Assembly (NCBI GenBank): GCA_021106765.1
Contig: JAIOTO010000022.1
Coordinates: forward strand, 1 to 34,605
DNA: 34,605 nt
DNA from: Methanosarcinaceae archaeon
Lineage (GTDB): Archaea > Halobacteriota > Methanosarcinia > Methanosarcinales > Methanosarcinaceae
Direction of reading: 5' to 3'
Position 1 is the first letter of the stretch; each line of letters begins with the position of its first letter. Below, one piece after another: positions 15,442-24,612 of this stretch. The notes beneath the pieces were generated by a model. It was not told the DNA's origin and ran no database searches. It saw only the letters and a list, made by a program, of their open reading frames with translations. The position numbers and the translations under genes are program-made.

Positions 15442-16715
15442 ATTTTCGGCCTGCGTTTCCAGGGTTTTTCTGTGCTGAGGTTCTGTTTGCGTAATATCTT
15501 CATACGTTTGCCCACACGCTCGCGGTCCAGCGTGTACAGCTCGAATCCGGGTATCAGGACGCGCACCACCGGTATAGCGATACTATTACGTGACAGATCA
15601 ACAACAATGGCACTGTCTGTTATCTTGCGTAGCTCGGACAGCACATGCTCGATATTCTCGGCAGGAGAAAGCGACGAGTAGTCTGCCAGTTCTGAAAGGC
15701 TGACGTTACCATTATCTTCCTCATACCAGAACCGGTTCATTCGTTTCATCCGTTCATACCCGATCTGACGCACGAACTCCTCGCGAGCCGTATCTTCGCG
15801 GGCCCCGTGTATCTGAACCACACGGGACTGTGCAACCTCGGTGATCGCCCTCATGACCGCGATCTCGGGCTTGAGGTGAGAACCTGCACCCATGACCAGC
15901 AGAGCCGGGTCTTCAAGTTGTATATCGTCAGTGGACGCGACCACTGTGGTTATATCGGTGTCGTGTGACAGTACCCACAGTTTGATATCCACATCCTTGT
16001 CCTTGAACTTCTGCACCAGTTCGTAATTGATACCATCCTCGGGCGTGAGGATCAGTTCTCTGCCGCTGTTACGATTGAACTCAGCCATACTCAGGGCATC
16101 ACGCTCGATAACCTCAAGCAGACCGTGGAGGATGGCCTCCTCCATGACACTACCAGCAGCCAATCCATTCGTATTACTCCTGAACAATTTTGCAGACTGC
16201 CCGGGCGCATCGTATGGATGATAGACTGCATTGGACGGTACGAAGACCTCTCTGTTCTGAAGAAGATCATATCCCAGGGTCCATTCAACCAGGGCATCCT
16301 CTGCCAGTGGTTCGGGCAGCAGGAGCGTGGCCGGATCGAGTGCATAATGGTCCATTGCAGCTTCCTTACACGTACCTATGATCTCCGGAACAGAGACATT
16401 CTCGGTCACATCCAAATTAACGCCATTGCGCTCGGCAAGACAACGCTCGAACCCTTCCATGATCGCAGAGATACGTGCCTGTGGTTCAGTGGCGCCCTTT
16501 CCTGAGTAAATAGATATGGCCCCTTCTGCAGCACTGGGGCGGATAGTCGAGAAAATGGGGATACTGATCCGGTCAAGGTCTGTGATACTGGCCACCCTGG
16601 TGATCCCGATCTCCTCCAGATGGTCCTGAACATTATTCAGCGAAGTGCTCTCATCCAGTACACGCTGTGTACCTTCCATGTAACGCAACGATCGATCAAT
16701 GATAATCTCTGACAT
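15438..16715 (-). CDS. ycaO: YcaO-type McrA glycine thioamidation enzyme
   Basis: YcaO enzymes use ATP to activate an amide backbone; with TfuA this one installs thioglycine in McrA. The 425-aa protein has the YcaO signatures in order: SIYSGKGATEPQARISAIME with the ATP/Mg-binding Glu (GFERCLAE), NGLAAG, EAILHGLLEVIERDALS, and the C-terminal PVVRVLIPGFE. No RBS precedes the ATG. AGTAATATAA on the minus strand lies 26-35 bases before it, which suggests a leaderless transcript. It ends within the first codon of tfuA. The divergent neighbour is the small protein and SufS-type desulfurase, a possible sulfur source. Confidence 0.93.
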   Translation of the reverse strand: MSEIIIDRSLRYMEGTQRVLDESTSLNNVQDHLEEIGITRVASITDLDRISIPIFSTIRPSAAEGAISIYSGKGATEPQARISAIMEGFERCLAERNGVNLDVTENVSVPEIIGTCKEAAMDHYALDPATLLLPEPLAEDALVEWTLGYDLLQNREVFVPSNAVYHPYDAPGQSAKLFRSNTNGLAAGSVMEEAILHGLLEVIERDALSMAEFNRNSGRELILTPEDGINYELVQKFKDKDVDIKLWVLSHDTDITTVVASTDDIQLEDPALLVMGAGSHLKPEIAVMRAITEVAQSRVVQIHGAREDTAREEFVRQIGYERMKRMNRFWYEEDNGNVSLSELADYSSLSPAENIEHVLSELRKITDSAIVVDLSRNSIAIPVVRVLIPGFELYTLDRERVGKRMKILRKQNLSTEKPWKRRPKI

Positions 16716-16740
16716 GAGTATCGGGAATCTTTTGCATGCG

Positions 16741-16750
16741 TTATATTACT
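16741..16750 (-). promoter_or_regulatory. TATA box for leaderless ycaO-tfuA transcript
   Basis: On the minus strand AGTAATATAA is 26-35 bases before the ycaO ATG, and no ribosome site lies between. On the plus strand of the same gap, CTATAAATATC (about 16788-16798) is a TATA candidate for the 50-aa gene and desulfurase. Confidence 0.5.
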
Positions 16751-16911
16751 TACGATTATATTGGCATAATCTACCACACTGCACAAACTATAAATATCAT
16801 CGATGCATAATAGTACGTTCAGCATCCTGCCAACAGGTAATATCTGAGGGGATATGAATGCCAGGCAGACGTTGTTTTTGGATAGCTATTGAAGAGACAG
16901 GAGGACATAAT

Positions 16912-17064
16912 ATGAGAAATACTGTAAAGGTCTACGATATATACGACCGTAAAAAAGGAGAAACAGTTTATCATTCCATAGTCGATGGACAAACGGGAGA
17001 TGAACTGGACGCCGAGGAACTTGAACTATACAAGTTCATAGTTGGCGGCATGCAGGCCAAATGA
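16912..17064 (+). CDS. Small acidic protein before sufS (50 aa), unrecognised
   Basis: I do not recognise this 50-aa protein. It has a beta start (RNTVKVYDIYDR), GQTGDELDAEELELYKF and a short Gly-rich end. It lacks Cys, membrane segments and a Gly-Gly sulfur-carrier tail. GGAGG lies 7 bases before the ATG at 16912. A longer form from ATG 16858 (68 aa) also has a fair ribosome site, GAGGGG 6 bases upstream, so two starts are possible. It is separated by 43 bases from the SufS-type desulfurase, which has its own TATA-like TTTTATACTA. A shared role in sulfur transfer is only an inference from position. Confidence 0.65.
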   Translation: MRNTVKVYDIYDRKKGETVYHSIVDGQTGDELDAEELELYKFIVGGMQAK

Positions 17065-17107
17065 CCTGCAAAACCTATTTTATACTATAATTTCATACAT
17101 CTAGTGC

Positions 17108-18289
17108 ATGTATGATGTTCATTCCGTTCGAAAGGATTTTCCAGTGGTAGAGTCACTTATTTATCTTGACAATGCTGCAACGACCCAGACACCGTTGCCT
17201 GCTGTCGATGCCATGACAGAGTATTTCACCAGATATGCCGGTAACCATGGGCGCGGTGCTCACAGACTCGCACGTCAGACCACCGATCATTATGAGAATG
17301 CCAGAGAGACCGTTGCGCATTTCCTCAATGTGGAAGAGGAACATACGATATTTACGAAGAACGCTACTGAGAGCATTAATATGGTGGCCTGTGGTATGAA
17401 GTGGACAGAGGGGGATCACATCATCACAACCCTTGTTGAACACCACTCGAACCTGCTCCCCTGGATACGCCTGCGGGAGCAGGGGGTGGAGGTCACGGTG
17501 ATCGAGTCCGACAACGAAGGGAACATCGAGCCCCAGCAGTTCGAGGATGCGATACAGGATCGAACGCGCCTGCTGGTTGTTAATCATGTGTCCAACGTGT
17601 TTGGATCTGAGAGGGATATCAAACGTATCACCCGGATGGCACACAATCAGGATGCACTGGCATTGGTGGACGGATCACAGTCTGCCGGTCACATGTTTGT
17701 GGATGTGAAGGATATTGGATGCGATTTCTTTGTGACACCGGGACACAAGGGACTTCTCGGCCCACAGGGGACCGGGGTGCTATGTGTGAGGGATCCGGAA
17801 CTCCTCGAGCCGACATATATTGGTGGTGGAGCCGTCCATACGGTCACCGCAACAGGGTTCGAACTGGAACCAAGCCCGGGAAAATTTGAGGCCGGGACCC
17901 CGAACATACCGGGTGTCATCGGGCTGGGCCGTGCTGTGGAGTATGTGAAGGAGATCGGTGTGTCGGATATCGATGCACATGAGAAGGAACTTGCCCGGGA
18001 CACCGCACGTCGTCTATCAGAGATCAACGGGGTGCATGTGTATGGTCCGAAAAACAGGACCTCAGTGGTGCCATTCAATGTGGAAGGCATGAATCCTCAC
18101 GATGTTGCCATGATATTGGATGAAACAAAGGGGATATGTGTGCGCAGTGGATATCACTGTGCCATGCCCGGGATCACACATCTTGGACTTGAAGGTACGG
18201 TCAGGGCATCCTTTGCCCTGTACAATACCACTGACGAAGTAAACATGCTGGTGGATACGGTCGCACAGATCGCATCGCTCACAAAGTGA
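17108..18289 (+). CDS. sufS: SufS-type cysteine desulfurase
   Basis: The 393-aa PLP enzyme is a class V aminotransferase that removes sulfur from cysteine as a persulfide. Key residues are visible: H112 in VEHHSN, D188 and Q191 in LVDGSQSAGH, PLP lysine K214 in TPGHKG, and the persulfide-forming C351 in SGYHCAMP. The RSGYHC context and compact loop mark the SufS/CsdA group, unlike the NifS/IscS enzyme farther on in this window. No sufB or sufC lies beside it. The ATG at 17108 has no ribosome site and sits about 20 bases after a TATA-like run, so it may be leaderless. It lies divergent from ycaO-tfuA and converges with purL. Confidence 0.9.
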   Translation: MYDVHSVRKDFPVVESLIYLDNAATTQTPLPAVDAMTEYFTRYAGNHGRGAHRLARQTTDHYENARETVAHFLNVEEEHTIFTKNATESINMVACGMKWTEGDHIITTLVEHHSNLLPWIRLREQGVEVTVIESDNEGNIEPQQFEDAIQDRTRLLVVNHVSNVFGSERDIKRITRMAHNQDALALVDGSQSAGHMFVDVKDIGCDFFVTPGHKGLLGPQGTGVLCVRDPELLEPTYIGGGAVHTVTATGFELEPSPGKFEAGTPNIPGVIGLGRAVEYVKEIGVSDIDAHEKELARDTARRLSEINGVHVYGPKNRTSVVPFNVEGMNPHDVAMILDETKGICVRSGYHCAMPGITHLGLEGTVRASFALYNTTDEVNMLVDTVAQIASLTK

Positions 18290-18323
18290 AGCAACCGATC
18301 CGCGGGGGGTTCAGTTCGTCAGA

Positions 18324-20471
18324 TCATTCCATCATAAGTCTGGTCAGGCTTGCTCTGGCCTCTATGATCTCCATAATGGAGAATGTGATATCAATATCCC
18401 TGCCTCGCAGTTGCAATGAATCTCCTCCAACAGTACCGACCACGGTATGCGGTACGTCGCCGAGCAGTTCACACACAGACTTCGGATCAGCGGTGGTGAG
18501 GATCGCTCTTGCGTGGGATTCTGAAAACAGGAGGTCGTCCGAACGCAGGTCTGCACCCACATCACCCAGATCTATGCTGGCTCCGATGTCGTCACACATC
18601 TCACACAGTGCGATCGCCAGTCCACCCAGGGACACATCATGGGATGATGTTACCTTGCCACCCTCCACAGTCCTGATCATCGAATCGATGATCGACGTTG
18701 CGTTGTCCGGCACCATCGGCACATGACCGTCCTTTGCTTTGTCGAGTAGGGAATAGTATTCCGAGCCGCCCATCTCGTCGGCAGTCACACCCACAAGAAT
18801 AATGGTATCGTGCTCGTTCACGAACGTGCTTGGAGGAACGGTGCTCATATCTTTTACCATACCGATCAGACCGATCGAGGGAGTCGGCACTATTGCCGTA
18901 CCGTGTTCCCCGCTCTCATTGTAGAGGGAAACGTTGCCGCCTACCACCGGGATGGATAGATCACGTGCTTCATCACCAAGACCCAGGATCGCCTGTTTGA
19001 ACTCCCAGTAAATATCGGGTTTCTCAGGATTGCCAAAGTTCAGGCAATCTACAAGGGCGATCCCCTGTCCGCCTTTGACCGCGATGTTCATGGCATTCTC
19101 TATCAGAGTGCCCCTGCCGCCCTGGTAGGGGTCCAGATAGGTATGCCTGGGATTACACCCACAGGACATGGCAAGACCCATGTTCCCGGATATGCGAAGC
19201 ACAGCTGCGTCGCCGCCCGGTTTGGCCACGGTACGGGTTTGTACTTCATGATCGTACTGACGGTAGATCCATTCCCGGGATGCCACATTGTAAGAGGAAA
19301 GTACGTCCAGCACCGCCTGCTTCAGGTCGTCCGGAGAGGGGGGCTTCTCTCCCACATCACGTGCGGGAGGTGTTGTTGAGGGACGCTCAAAGGTGGGAGC
19401 TCCTTCGGTGAGTAGCTTGATAGGAATATCGCAAACAATCTCATCCTTGAAATCAATGGTGAAGTTCAGGCGCTCGGTGAATTCCCCGATCACACTGGCA
19501 TGGAGGTCGTATTTGTCCGCTACCGCGAGTATGGCATCAACGTTCCCGGGTTCAACCTCCAGCAGGATACGTTCCTGGGATTCTGAGATGAGGATCTCAA
19601 AGGCCGTCATCCCCGTCTCCCGGAGAGTAACATTGTCTGCCACGATGTGAATGCCCAGATCACCCTTGGCTGCCATTTCTGAACTGGCACCTGCAAGACC
19701 TGCCGCTCCCAGGTCCCTGCAGGATAATACATGCCCGGTCCCTATGCTTTCAAGGGTTGCTTCGATGAGCAGTTTTTCCGTAAATGGGTCGCCGATCTGT
19801 ATACTGGGTCGGTCCTCGGCCTCGGACGATTCCGAAAGGTCCCGGGATGCGAACGATGCACCACCCAACCCGTCACGACCGGTTGTGGAACCTATGAGGA
19901 TGACCTTGTTCCCTGCCTTCTGCGCACAGGCGGTCACGATCATGTCCTCACGAGCAAGTCCGACACAGACAACATTGACGAGGGGATTGCCGCTATATGT
20001 TTCGTCAAAGAAGGTCTCTCCTCCGACCACGGGGACTCCGATACAGTTCCCATAGCTGGAAATGCCTTCGATTATGTGTTCGAACAGATAGAGGTTCTTG
20101 GGAGTGTCCAGCGGTCCGAAATATAGCGGGTCCATCAGGGCAATGGGCCGGGCACCCATGGAGATGATGTCACGCACGATCCCGCCAACACCGGTAGCTG
20201 AACCATTATAGGGATCAACGTACGAGGGGTGGTTGTGACTCTCCATGCCGATCGCCAGGGCCCAACCGTCCCCAAAACCAATGATCGCGGCATCGTCTCC
20301 GGGTCCGATTACCACCCGGTCGCCTGTGGACGTGAAGGTGCGGAGCAGGGGCGCACTTGAGCGATATGAGCAATGCTCACTCCAGAGATTCAGGAAACAG
20401 CCCTGCTCAACAAGGTTGGGTTCTCTATTCATCTTTTCTATTATGATCGTCAGGTCATCTTCGGGTAGCAT
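18324..20471 (-). CDS. purL: Phosphoribosylformylglycinamidine synthase large subunit (PurL)
   Basis: PurL catalyses the ATP-dependent amidation of FGAR to FGAM in purine synthesis, using ammonia from the PurQ subunit. The 715-aa protein is the small archaeal/Bacillus-type enzyme. Motifs are [46 protein letters not shown], and in the second half NVSLYNESG and the ATP site [21 protein letters not shown] lies about 8 bases before the ATG. purQ and purS are not in the window. The gene follows DUF192 by 93 bases on the same strand. Confidence 0.97.
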   Translation of the reverse strand: MLPEDDLTIIIEKMNREPNLVEQGCFLNLWSEHCSYRSSAPLLRTFTSTGDRVVIGPGDDAAIIGFGDGWALAIGMESHNHPSYVDPYNGSATGVGGIVRDIISMGARPIALMDPLYFGPLDTPKNLYLFEHIIEGISSYGNCIGVPVVGGETFFDETYSGNPLVNVVCVGLAREDMIVTACAQKAGNKVILIGSTTGRDGLGGASFASRDLSESSEAEDRPSIQIGDPFTEKLLIEATLESIGTGHVLSCRDLGAAGLAGASSEMAAKGDLGIHIVADNVTLRETGMTAFEILISESQERILLEVEPGNVDAILAVADKYDLHASVIGEFTERLNFTIDFKDEIVCDIPIKLLTEGAPTFERPSTTPPARDVGEKPPSPDDLKQAVLDVLSSYNVASREWIYRQYDHEVQTRTVAKPGGDAAVLRISGNMGLAMSCGCNPRHTYLDPYQGGRGTLIENAMNIAVKGGQGIALVDCLNFGNPEKPDIYWEFKQAILGLGDEARDLSIPVVGGNVSLYNESGEHGTAIVPTPSIGLIGMVKDMSTVPPSTFVNEHDTIILVGVTADEMGGSEYYSLLDKAKDGHVPMVPDNATSIIDSMIRTVEGGKVTSSHDVSLGGLAIALCEMCDDIGASIDLGDVGADLRSDDLLFSESHARAILTTADPKSVCELLGDVPHTVVGTVGGDSLQLRGRDIDITFSIMEIIEARASLTRLMME

Positions 20472-20564
20472 CCATGCGCCTCATGTTGTCTGGAAGTATA
20501 ATTATGTTATTATTGTTTGTGTCATTAATACACCATAATTAGATAAACATTTCTTAACCTGATG

Positions 20565-20918
20565 TCAGGTTTCCTCAAAGACTATCTGATCACCCACTGA
20601 CAAACTATGCTTGTATATTGCCCCTGCTGGCATCTCTATTACATATTTTGCCTTTTCATCTGATGTGGTTAGACCTGTCCAGGCGCGCAGGTAGGCGCTC
20701 TTTACAATGCGTTTATTTGCATCTAAAAATAGTACATCAATGGGAAATGGTACAAAAAGCATGTGGAGGGATATTTTTCGGGAAGAGGGGAACACGAACA
20801 CCAGGGCATAGCTAGCGGGAAGTTCCCTCCTGAACATCAATCCCCTGACCTGACCGATCAGACTCCTGGCGAACTCCACATCAGATGCAATAACCTCACC
20901 ATTAGCTTTTAATACCAT
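20565..20918 (-). CDS. DUF192 family protein
   Basis: The 117-aa protein matches DUF192: FARSLIGQVRGLMFRRELP, then YALVFVFPSS, HMLFVPFPIDVLFLDANKRIVK, and VIEMPAGAIYKHSLSVGDQI. These are compact beta proteins of unknown function; bacterial members often carry a signal peptide, while this one has none. AGGAG lies 9 bases before the ATG. It is divergent from the aIF1 gene across a short AT-rich promoter region. Confidence 0.9.
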   Translation of the reverse strand: MVLKANGEVIASDVEFARSLIGQVRGLMFRRELPASYALVFVFPSSRKISLHMLFVPFPIDVLFLDANKRIVKSAYLRAWTGLTTSDEKAKYVIEMPAGAIYKHSLSVGDQIVFEET

Positions 20919-20996
20919 TGTTGATTACTCCTTATACCTGTTTGTAATTATATAAACGCTATCAATAGATAACTATACCGGAGGAAATACCCGAAG

Positions 20997-21305
20997 ATGA
21001 GTTCAGAAATGTGTCCAGTTTGCGGATTGCCAAAAGAGCTTTGTATCTGCGAAGAAGTGGCTAAAGAACAACAGAGGATCACAGTGAAGGTCAACAGACG
21101 AAGATATGGTAAGGAAGTTACCGTCGTCGAGGGCTTCGATGCGAATGAGATCGACCTTCATGAGCTGTCAACATACTTAAAATCGAAATTTGCCTGTGGC
21201 GGCACTGTGAAAGGAAGCGCTGTGGAATTGCAGGGCAATCATCTAAGTCGGATGAAAGCTGTGTTGATCAAAAAGGGATTCTCTCCTGATCAGATAAAGG
21301 ACTAA
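20997..21305 (+). CDS. Translation initiation factor aIF1 (SUI1 family)
   Basis: aIF1 helps the small ribosomal subunit choose the start codon. The 102-aa protein has a zinc-binding-like start [13 protein letters not shown] and the SUI1 fold: [38 protein letters not shown], the [14 protein letters not shown] end. GGAGG is 12 bases before the ATG, a long spacing. The TATA AATTATATAAACGC at about 20946-20959 implies a leader of about 20 bases. It is monocistronic. Confidence 0.93.
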   Translation: MSSEMCPVCGLPKELCICEEVAKEQQRITVKVNRRRYGKEVTVVEGFDANEIDLHELSTYLKSKFACGGTVKGSAVELQGNHLSRMKAVLIKKGFSPDQIKD

Positions 21306-21326
21306 TAATCATTTGTAGAATAACTA

Positions 21327-21350
21327 TCCTATATGTAAACTATGTAAACG
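21327..21350 (+). promoter_or_regulatory. isc promoter with tandem 9-bp repeat
   Basis: A TATA candidate CCTATATG (about 21328-21335) overlaps a tandem repeat ATGTAAACT (21333-21341) and ATGTAAACG (21342-21350). The repeat covers the stretch between the TATA box and the expected transcript start, so a protein bound there should repress the desulfurase operon. The HTH protein encoded in the same operon is one possible binder, by inference only. Confidence 0.4.
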
Positions 21351-21404
21351 ATCTGCTGCCGGTTAACGTCATCCTGAGAGATGGCGAGACCGGGGAGTTT
21401 GTAC

Positions 21405-22559
21405 ATGAAGCCTATATACATGGACCATGGTTCCACGACCGCTGTCGATCCCGACGTGGTTAGGGCCATGACCCCATATTTCACCGAGATCTTTGGTAAT
21501 GCTTCGAGCCTCCATTCATATGGGGAACAGGCAACCGTAGGATTAAATGCCTCACGGCAAATCGTAGCCAGTGCTATCGGTGCCCATCCGGATGAGATCA
21601 TATTCACATCAGGTGGTACCGAGTCCGACAATCTGGCGATCAAGGGTATCGCATACCGAAACCAGGATCGTGGAAGGCATATCATCACATCCAACATCGA
21701 ACATCCTGCAGTCCTTAATACCTGTGCATATCTTGAGAAACATGGTTTTGAGGTCACGTATGTCCCGGTCAATGATCGTGGACTGCTTGATGTGGAATCA
21801 GTTAAGGAAGCTGTCAGGGACGATACGATACTCATCACGGTCATGCATGCCAACAATGAGATAGGGACCATACAACCTATTGAGGAGATATGTATCCTGG
21901 CCCGGGATAAGGGTATATATGTCCACACGGATGCAGTCCAGTCCATTGGTAAAGTGCCTATAGACGTGAACCGGATTGGAGTGGACCTGCTGTCCATATC
22001 CTCACACAAGATATATGGTCCAAAGGGCGTAGGAGCCCTGTATATCAGGAAAGGCACTAACATCGAGGCTATCTCGCACGGCGGATCTCATGAACGGGGA
22101 ATACGTGCCGGCACGGAGAACATTTCCGGTATTGTTGGATTCGCCAGGGCGATGGAACTTGCACAGGCCCGGTTCGATGGGGACTGCGAACATCTCCGAT
22201 CCCTCAGGGACCGGATGATAGGAAATATCCTGAAGTCCATTGATCATTCATACCTTAATGGTGACCTTGAACAACGATTGGTGAACAATGTTAACATACG
22301 TTTCAGTTATGTGGAGGGGGAAGCGATGCTTCTTTTACTCAATAATAAAGGTATAGCCGTCTCCACAGGATCGGCATGTTCGTCCAAATCCCTTAAGCCT
22401 TCCCATGTGCTTGAAGCCCTGGGTCTTGCACCTGAAGAAATGCATGGCTCGTTGAGGATCACACTTGGCAGGGAGAATACTGAAGCAGAGGCTGATCGGG
22501 TGGTCGAGGCACTGATCGAGATCATAGGGAAGCTCAGGGCCATGTCTCCTCTTGCATAA
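21405..22559 (+). CDS. iscS: NifS/IscS-type cysteine desulfurase
   Basis: The 384-aa PLP enzyme provides persulfide sulfur for Fe-S assembly. Visible features are MDHGSTT near the N-terminus, H100 in SNIEHPA, D176 and Q179 in HTDAVQS, PLP lysine K202 in SSHKIYGPKG, and the catalytic C325 on the flexible loop STGSACSS. The long loop marks the IscS/NifS group. The ATG at 21405 follows GGGGAG with about 8 bases between; the frame is open from 21381. It is the first gene of iscS-iscU-HTH-nre, with iscU beginning 19 bases after its stop. Confidence 0.93.
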   Translation: MKPIYMDHGSTTAVDPDVVRAMTPYFTEIFGNASSLHSYGEQATVGLNASRQIVASAIGAHPDEIIFTSGGTESDNLAIKGIAYRNQDRGRHIITSNIEHPAVLNTCAYLEKHGFEVTYVPVNDRGLLDVESVKEAVRDDTILITVMHANNEIGTIQPIEEICILARDKGIYVHTDAVQSIGKVPIDVNRIGVDLLSISSHKIYGPKGVGALYIRKGTNIEAISHGGSHERGIRAGTENISGIVGFARAMELAQARFDGDCEHLRSLRDRMIGNILKSIDHSYLNGDLEQRLVNNVNIRFSYVEGEAMLLLLNNKGIAVSTGSACSSKSLKPSHVLEALGLAPEEMHGSLRITLGRENTEAEADRVVEALIEIIGKLRAMSPLA

Positions 22560-22578
22560 TGATCCGGAGAATAACATC

Positions 22579-22950
22579 ATGATGTATAATGAGAAAGTGA
22601 TGGACCATTTTACCAATCCTCGCAATGTTGGGGATATCGAGGATGCTGATGGTGTGGGTGAGGTGGGGAATCCTACGTGTGGAGATATGATGACCATATA
22701 CATCAAGGTTAAAGACGATATACTGACGAATATCAAGTTCAAGACCTTCGGGTGTGGTGCTGCGATCGCCACGTCCAGCATGGTCACCGAAATGGGGATC
22801 GGTAAGACGCTGGAAGAAGCGCTTAAGATAACGCGGGATGATGTCGCGGATGAACTTGGTGGACTGCCACCGATCAAACTACATTGTTCGAACCTTGCCG
22901 CCGATGCTCTTCATAAAGCGATCGAGGATCATATGAGAAAGAAACAATGA
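22579..22950 (+). CDS. iscU: Fe-S cluster scaffold (IscU/NifU N-domain type)
   Basis: IscU is the scaffold on which [2Fe-2S] and [4Fe-4S] clusters are built from IscS sulfur. The 123-aa protein has the three ligand cysteines and their partner Asp: C34 and D36 in NPTCGD, C59 in FGCGAAIATSS, C103 in KLHCSNLA. LPPIK is the HscA-recognition-like loop. The ATG at 22579, 9 bases after GGAGA, is preferred; the next codon is also ATG. No NifU C-terminal domain is fused. Confidence 0.95.
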   Translation: MMYNEKVMDHFTNPRNVGDIEDADGVGEVGNPTCGDMMTIYIKVKDDILTNIKFKTFGCGAAIATSSMVTEMGIGKTLEEALKITRDDVADELGGLPPIKLHCSNLAADALHKAIEDHMRKKQ

Positions 22951-22977
22951 TCGAGAAACACATTTGATAATCAATTC

Positions 22978-23340
22978 ATGAGAACTACATGTGAGATCAT
23001 GGTACAGAAGGTACTGCCTTCTATCAGGGCTGAACTGGCACGGACCCTGATGTGCGAACATAGTTGTACGCAGCAGGAAGTCGCGGAGATCCTTGGACTA
23101 TCAAGAGCCGCAGTGTCCCAGTACGTGAGCGAGAAACGTGGGGCAGAGGTCACATTTTCCAAAGAGACCCAGGATGAGATCGGTAAGTTCGCTTCTGAAC
23201 TCCTGAAAGGACTTACACCGGATGACGAGGTCAGGGGAATGTGTGAGGTGTGTAAGTACGTCCAGCGGTCCGGTTGGCTCTTCAAGAATGCACCGGATGC
23301 AGGATATTGTATTCTGTACGGGGACAGCGAAGGCACTTGA
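22978..23340 (+). CDS. Cys-rich helix-turn-helix regulator (COG2522-like)
   Basis: The 120-aa protein has a lambda/Xre-like HTH (about 15-55, TQQEVAEILGLSRAAVSQYVS) within an archaeal COG2522-type sequence beginning TTCEIMVQKVLPSIRAELAR. Six cysteines occur: C5, C26, C30, C89, C92 (CEVC) and C111 near the end. The C-terminal CxxC-x18-C set looks like a metal or Fe-S site. Lying directly after iscU, it may sense Fe-S status and control this operon, similar in logic to bacterial IscR but of a different family; this is inference. No strong ribosome site precedes its ATG. Its stop overlaps the TTG start of nre. Confidence 0.8.
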   Translation: MRTTCEIMVQKVLPSIRAELARTLMCEHSCTQQEVAEILGLSRAAVSQYVSEKRGAEVTFSKETQDEIGKFASELLKGLTPDDEVRGMCEVCKYVQRSGWLFKNAPDAGYCILYGDSEGT

Positions 23341-24554
23341 AACGAAATATCTGTATCAACTGCAAAGGTAAAGGTCTCTGCGGGAGATCCCTCTGCCCGA
23401 TACTTGAGAAGTTCAGGACCATGGAGTCCGTCTCGTCCGCAGTTTCTTCCGATGGCACGATCTTTGGTGCCTCGCCACCGGCGGTCTTTGTTGGACGATA
23501 TGGATATCCGCAGGTACGTGCCGGACCCATGATCCCTCCTGAGATGGATGCTGCCGCAGCGCAGGTCCTGGAGGATCCAAAACAGTTGCTGAACATGGAT
23601 ATTCAGGATGTTATCGCAGAGCGTAGCAGACTTGTCCGGGCCAGTACTACCCTTAACATCAGGGGATCATTTGAGAACAAATTGCTCCTGAAATCACAGG
23701 AGCTCGCCCTTTCGAGGAGTGCCGTTGATACGGAAGCAAAATTGAGTAAACCGTTATCCTGCAAACTGAAGTTCGATGATGTACTGACGCCTATGGGTCC
23801 TGTTGGAGAGCTAAAGGATTTTGATCTTGCTGAGAATCCAAAAGTGCCACGAAAAGTGGATTATCTTGGGTATGATACCGATGCTCTGACAAAGGATGCT
23901 GTATCCGAGTTGTTTGGTGGTGGAGTTGATTGCCAGCACATCACGCGCCTGTTGTCTATCGGATTGCTGGGACAGGACCGCAGGCTTGTACCGACCCGAT
24001 GGTCCATTACCGCCACCGATGATATGATCGGGAAGGATTTCATAGACAAGATCAGGGACTACCAGCCTATTAAGGAGATCTCGGTCTTTAGTGGAGGGTG
24101 TTTTGGAAACTATTTCGAGATCCTTCTTGTGCCACGCATATATTCCTTCGAACTGCTGGAAATATGGATGGAAAAGTCTGTCTGGTCGGGCAATTCCTCA
24201 TGGATCGGTCAGGACATGGAAGGACTTGATGGTAAGAAAGGATACTCCAACCTGACCGGGGGATATTATGCGGCCCGACTGCCAGCTCTGGAATACCTTG
24301 CCCGAATACGCAAACAGGCCACAGTGTTCATGATACGTGAGATCACACCTGAATACTGGGCTCCACTGGGTGTATGGGTGGTACGTGAGGCTGTCCGCAA
24401 AGCCCTGGGAAACTCACCACGTATATTCGATACTGTGGAGCAGGCACTGGATGACATGGCCACCCGAGTCCGTACCCCTGCAAAAGAATGGAAGCCAAGC
24501 TCACGATTATTGGATGATCTTAAGTTCCAGACAACTCTGGATGCTTTTCTATAA
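23337..24554 (+). CDS. nre: Archaeal Nre DNA-repair protein with PIP box
   Basis: Nre proteins act in archaeal repair of DNA damage and bind the PCNA clamp. The 405-aa protein carries an N-terminal zinc site C-x2-C-x5-C-x4-C (CINCKGKGLCGRSLC), the Nre N-domain (SPPAVFVGRYGYPQVRAGPM), and the C-domain (FSGGCFGNYFEILLVPR, TGGYYAARLPALEYL). It ends with QTTLDAFL, a textbook PCNA-interacting box (QxxLxxFL) at the extreme C-terminus. The likely start is TTG at 23337, overlapping the upstream stop (TTGA), because later ATGs would remove the zinc site; no perfect ribosome site is visible. It is co-transcribed with iscS-iscU-HTH. Confidence 0.9.
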   Translation: MKRNICINCKGKGLCGRSLCPILEKFRTMESVSSAVSSDGTIFGASPPAVFVGRYGYPQVRAGPMIPPEMDAAAAQVLEDPKQLLNMDIQDVIAERSRLVRASTTLNIRGSFENKLLLKSQELALSRSAVDTEAKLSKPLSCKLKFDDVLTPMGPVGELKDFDLAENPKVPRKVDYLGYDTDALTKDAVSELFGGGVDCQHITRLLSIGLLGQDRRLVPTRWSITATDDMIGKDFIDKIRDYQPIKEISVFSGGCFGNYFEILLVPRIYSFELLEIWMEKSVWSGNSSWIGQDMEGLDGKKGYSNLTGGYYAARLPALEYLARIRKQATVFMIREITPEYWAPLGVWVVREAVRKALGNSPRIFDTVEQALDDMATRVRTPAKEWKPSSRLLDDLKFQTTLDAFL

Positions 24555-24612
24555 GTAATATAAATAATATAAATAAAATAATACAATATGATCTACAGGA
24601 GAACTAGTAGGT

